Assembly: GCA_910585725.1 (NCBI GenBank)
Contig: CAJUFA010000011.1
Location: 31,267 to 95,266, forward strand
Origin: an uncultured Dorea sp.
Lineage (GTDB): Bacteria > Bacillota > Clostridia > Lachnospirales > Lachnospiraceae
DNA: 64,000 nt
Reading direction: 5' to 3'
The number at the start of each line of letters is the position of its first letter. The stretch's first letter is position 1. Under the pieces are notes generated by a model. That model was given only the letters and a program-made list of their open reading frames with translations, did no database searches and was not told where the DNA came from. A program made the position numbers and the translations under genes. Below, one piece after another: positions 62,211 to 64,000 of this stretch.

Positions 62211-62309
62211 GAGGCTGCTGTAAAATGCCGAATCTATACAACATATAACGTAGTTACAATGATATCTATGAGTATATGTTCCAGGGATGATGCATTTTAC
62301 AACGGCCTC
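62211..62309. repeat. 99-bp element with terminal inverted repeats
   Basis: GAGGCTGCTGTAAAATGC (62211-62228) is matched in reverse complement by 62292-62309, with two mismatches over 18 bases. The 63 bases between have no gene. This looks like a small MITE-like element; it may also act as a terminator for the EAL gene, with a short T stretch after it. No clear target duplication is visible. Confidence 0.5.
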
Positions 62310-62342
62310 TTTAATCTGTTTCTAAAAAAAATATAAAGAGTG

Positions 62343-62371
62343 TTGACAAAAGAAAAGGGTAGTGATACATT
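62343..62371 (+). promoter_or_regulatory. Heat-shock operon promoter
   Basis: TTGACA (62343-62348), 17 bases, TACATT (62366-62371) with TG one base before the -10. It lies just upstream of CIRCE. Confidence 0.75.
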
Positions 62372-62385
62372 AGTAAACGAAGATG

Positions 62386-62412
62386 TTAGCACTCAAAATT
62401 ATAGAGTGCTAA
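62386..62412. promoter_or_regulatory. CIRCE operator (HrcA site)
   Basis: TTAGCACTC (62386-62394), nine bases, GAGTGCTAA (62404-62412): an exact CIRCE inverted repeat. HrcA binds it and represses its own operon. Confidence 0.97.
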
Positions 62413-62439
62413 CAGAGTGATCTGAAAGGAGGAGGATGG

Positions 62440-63483
62440 ATGATATCAGAACATGGACTTAGCGACCGGAAACTTAAGATTCTGCATGCTGTAATAAAGA
62501 ATTATCTTGAGACCGGTGAACCGGTAGGTTCGAGGACAATCTCTAAGTACACGGATCTGAACTTGAGTTCTGCAACCATTCGCAATGAGATGGCAGATCT
62601 GGAAGAGTTGGGATATATCATGCAGCCTCATACGTCGGCCGGACGTATCCCCTCGGATAAAGGTTACAGACTATATGTAGATATGCTGATGGAAGAGAAG
62701 GAGCAGGAGCTTGGCGAGCTGCAGGAACAGATGCTTGATAAGGCGGACCGGATGGAACAGCTTTTGAAGCAGGCGGCGAGGGTTCTTGCATCCAACACGA
62801 ATTATGCGACAATGGTTTCTACCCCGATGAGCAGCTCGAATAAGATTAAGTTTATTCAGTTGTCTATGGTGGATGAAGAACAGGTGATTGCAGTTATCGT
62901 GCTTGGCGGTAACGTCATCAAGAATAAAATCATTCGTATTGAAGAAGCTCTTAGCAATGAAAATCTGCTGAAGCTGAATATGCTTCTGAACACGACGCTT
63001 AACGGTATGCCTATCGAAGAGATCAGCCTGGGGCTTATCGCAAGGTTAAAGGAACAGGCAGGAGTACACAGCGGAGTGATCAGCGACGTCCTGGACGCCG
63101 TGGCAGGCGCTATCCAGATTGATGAAGATATGCAGATCTATACAAGCGGTACTACGAATATTTTCAAATATCCGGAACTCAGCGACAACCAGAGCGCACA
63201 GGAAATCATTAATGCGTTTGAAGAGAAGCAGCAGTTGACCGAATTAGTAACGCAGACACTGGCAAAAGAAGAAAATACCGGGATTCAGGTCTATATCGGA
63301 GACGAAAGCCCGGTTCAGAATATGAAAGATTGTAGTGTTGTTACCGCGACTTATGAATTAGGAGAAGGTATGAAGGGAACGATAGGTATTATCGGCCCGA
63401 AGAGAATGGATTATGAACATGTGTTGAAATCTATGAAACGGCTTCAGAACGAGCTGGATCAGATGTTTCATAAAAAAGAATAA
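62440..63483 (+). CDS. hrcA: Heat-inducible transcription repressor
   Basis: A 347-residue repressor. The winged-helix N-terminus (about 1-90) reads LSDRKLKILHAVIKNYLETG, then GSRTISKYTDLNLSSATIRNEMADLEELGYI and QPHTSAGRIPSDKGYR. The central and C-terminal part (EEISLGLIARL, TNIFKYPEL, IGPKRMDYEHVLKSMK) is the ligand/GroEL-responding region. AAAGGAGGAGG precedes the ATG. The CIRCE site upstream shows self-control. grpE follows after 17 bases, which is the standard hrcA-grpE-dnaK-dnaJ order. Confidence 0.97.
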   Translation: MISEHGLSDRKLKILHAVIKNYLETGEPVGSRTISKYTDLNLSSATIRNEMADLEELGYIMQPHTSAGRIPSDKGYRLYVDMLMEEKEQELGELQEQMLDKADRMEQLLKQAARVLASNTNYATMVSTPMSSSNKIKFIQLSMVDEEQVIAVIVLGGNVIKNKIIRIEEALSNENLLKLNMLLNTTLNGMPIEEISLGLIARLKEQAGVHSGVISDVLDAVAGAIQIDEDMQIYTSGTTNIFKYPELSDNQSAQEIINAFEEKQQLTELVTQTLAKEENTGIQVYIGDESPVQNMKDCSVVTATYELGEGMKGTIGIIGPKRMDYEHVLKSMKRLQNELDQMFHKKE

Positions 63484-63500
63484 GAAAGGTGGAAGAACCC

Positions 63501-64000
63501 TTGGGAGATCATCAGGAGAAAAGCCAGGAAGAGATGGTAAAAGAAGCTGTCAGGGAAGCAAAGAAGGCAGCGTCGGATCAGACTGAAAAAGAAGATTCTA
63601 AGGCAGTGAAAGATGCAGAAGAAGAAACAATAGAAGACGTCGGTGAGGAAGATATTCAGGGTAATGCGGAGGACGCCGAAGCTGATACAGACGGAGGCGA
63701 AGAAGGGCAGAAGAGCGGTAAAAAGTTCTTTGGCAAGAAGAATAAGAAAGACAAGAAAGATGAGAAGATTGAGGAGCTGACAGACCGGCTTACCCGCCAG
63801 ATGGCAGAGTTTGATAACTTCCGCAAACGCACGGACAGGGAAAAATCTCAGATGTACGAGATTGGCGCGAAAGATATCATAGAAAAGATTCTTCCGGTAG
63901 TCGATGATTTTGAGCGTGGCCTACACGCAGTGAAGGAAGAAGAAAAAGAGAATCCCTTTGTACAGGGAATGGAGATGGTGTATAAGAAGCTGATGACTAC
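63501..64000 (+). CDS. grpE: GrpE nucleotide exchange factor (partial, cut by window end)
   Basis: The first 166 codons of GrpE, the ADP-release factor for DnaK. It has a TTG start at 63501 after AAAGGTGG. A long acidic and lysine-rich N-terminal part (about 1-85, low complexity) precedes the conserved helix: ELTDRLTRQMAEFDNFRKRT, then DREKSQMYEIGAKDIIEKIL and PVVDDFERGLHAV. The reading frame stays open to the last base, so the gene continues past the window; dnaK is expected next. Confidence 0.95.
   Translation, partial: MGDHQEKSQEEMVKEAVREAKKAASDQTEKEDSKAVKDAEEETIEDVGEEDIQGNAEDAEADTDGGEEGQKSGKKFFGKKNKKDKKDEKIEELTDRLTRQMAEFDNFRKRTDREKSQMYEIGAKDIIEKILPVVDDFERGLHAVKEEEKENPFVQGMEMVYKKLMT

Overview
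The window looks like a chromosomal segment of a low-to-mid GC, Gram-positive anaerobe of the class Clostridia, most likely Lachnospiraceae. Supporting signs are strong AGGAGG-type ribosome sites, a SigH-type sporulation sigma factor, a cysteine T-box, a CIRCE/HrcA heat-shock operon, a CBS/DRTGG pyrophosphatase, a tRNA threonylcarbamoyladenosine dehydratase next to rarA, and an Eis-type acetyltransferase. No ribosomal RNA, phage, IS transposase or CRISPR array was seen. The family-level placement is inference; the sequence alone does not name a species.

Layout. (1) 1-5594: a small coiled-coil protein, ispF with an unusual Cys-rich tail, a GNAT acetyltransferase, a DedA/VTT membrane protein and an OmpR-type two-component system. 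(2) 5595-6253: a 659-base gap with strong hairpins and a leader that can form alternative structures. (3) 6254-32954: a co-directional exopolysaccharide locus of 20 genes, the main accessory feature. It opens with a Gram-positive Pel-type core in the order pelD-pelE-pelA-like-pelF-pelG. The PelD homologue is fused to an N-terminal SDR domain that lacks the catalytic Tyr/Lys pair, and it keeps a c-di-GMP I-site (RQTD) before a degenerate GGDEF motif. The core is followed by a DUF2304 protein, GT4 and GT2 transferases, two DUF4874/DUF4832-type proteins flanking a large membrane protein, a Stealth phosphotransferase, a Wzx-like flippase, further GT2s, an ABC exporter, a pyruvyl transferase, a DUF1919 protein and an FrhB-like iron-sulfur protein. 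(4) 32990-37502: the housekeeping block T-box-cysE-cysS-mrnC-rlmB-sigH. (5) 37554-45558: tRNA-Thr, a B3/B4 protein, an NSS transporter, and a TetR regulator divergent from an MMPL transporter and a secreted heptad-repeat protein, with three copies of a TGACT-N3-AGTCA-like operator between them. (6) 45608-57741: a methyltransferase, hslO, nadE, an S1 protein, a pyrophosphatase, a flavin reductase, a MATE exporter, a polysaccharide deacetylase, tcdA, rarA and a small hypothetical. (7) 57769-59024 (minus strand): GNAT plus a HEPN/MNT (HepT/MntA) toxin-antitoxin pair. (8) 59151-64000: a large sensor with two periplasmic-binding-like domains, a degenerate GGDEF and an intact EAL domain; a 99-bp inverted-repeat element; then CIRCE-hrcA-grpE, with grpE cut by the window end.

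How the parts may work together. The PelD-like protein would bind c-di-GMP and, with PelE, activate PelF polymerisation and PelG export. The EAL protein at the far end of the window is a predicted c-di-GMP phosphodiesterase that could oppose this, though the link between the two is inference. The locus carries no recognisable Wzz/Wzc chain-length system and no initiating phosphoglycosyltransferase. That fits a synthase-dependent Pel-like polymer, but the second half has its own flippase and glycosyltransferases, which suggests either a heavily modified Pel-like polymer or two polysaccharides made from one locus.
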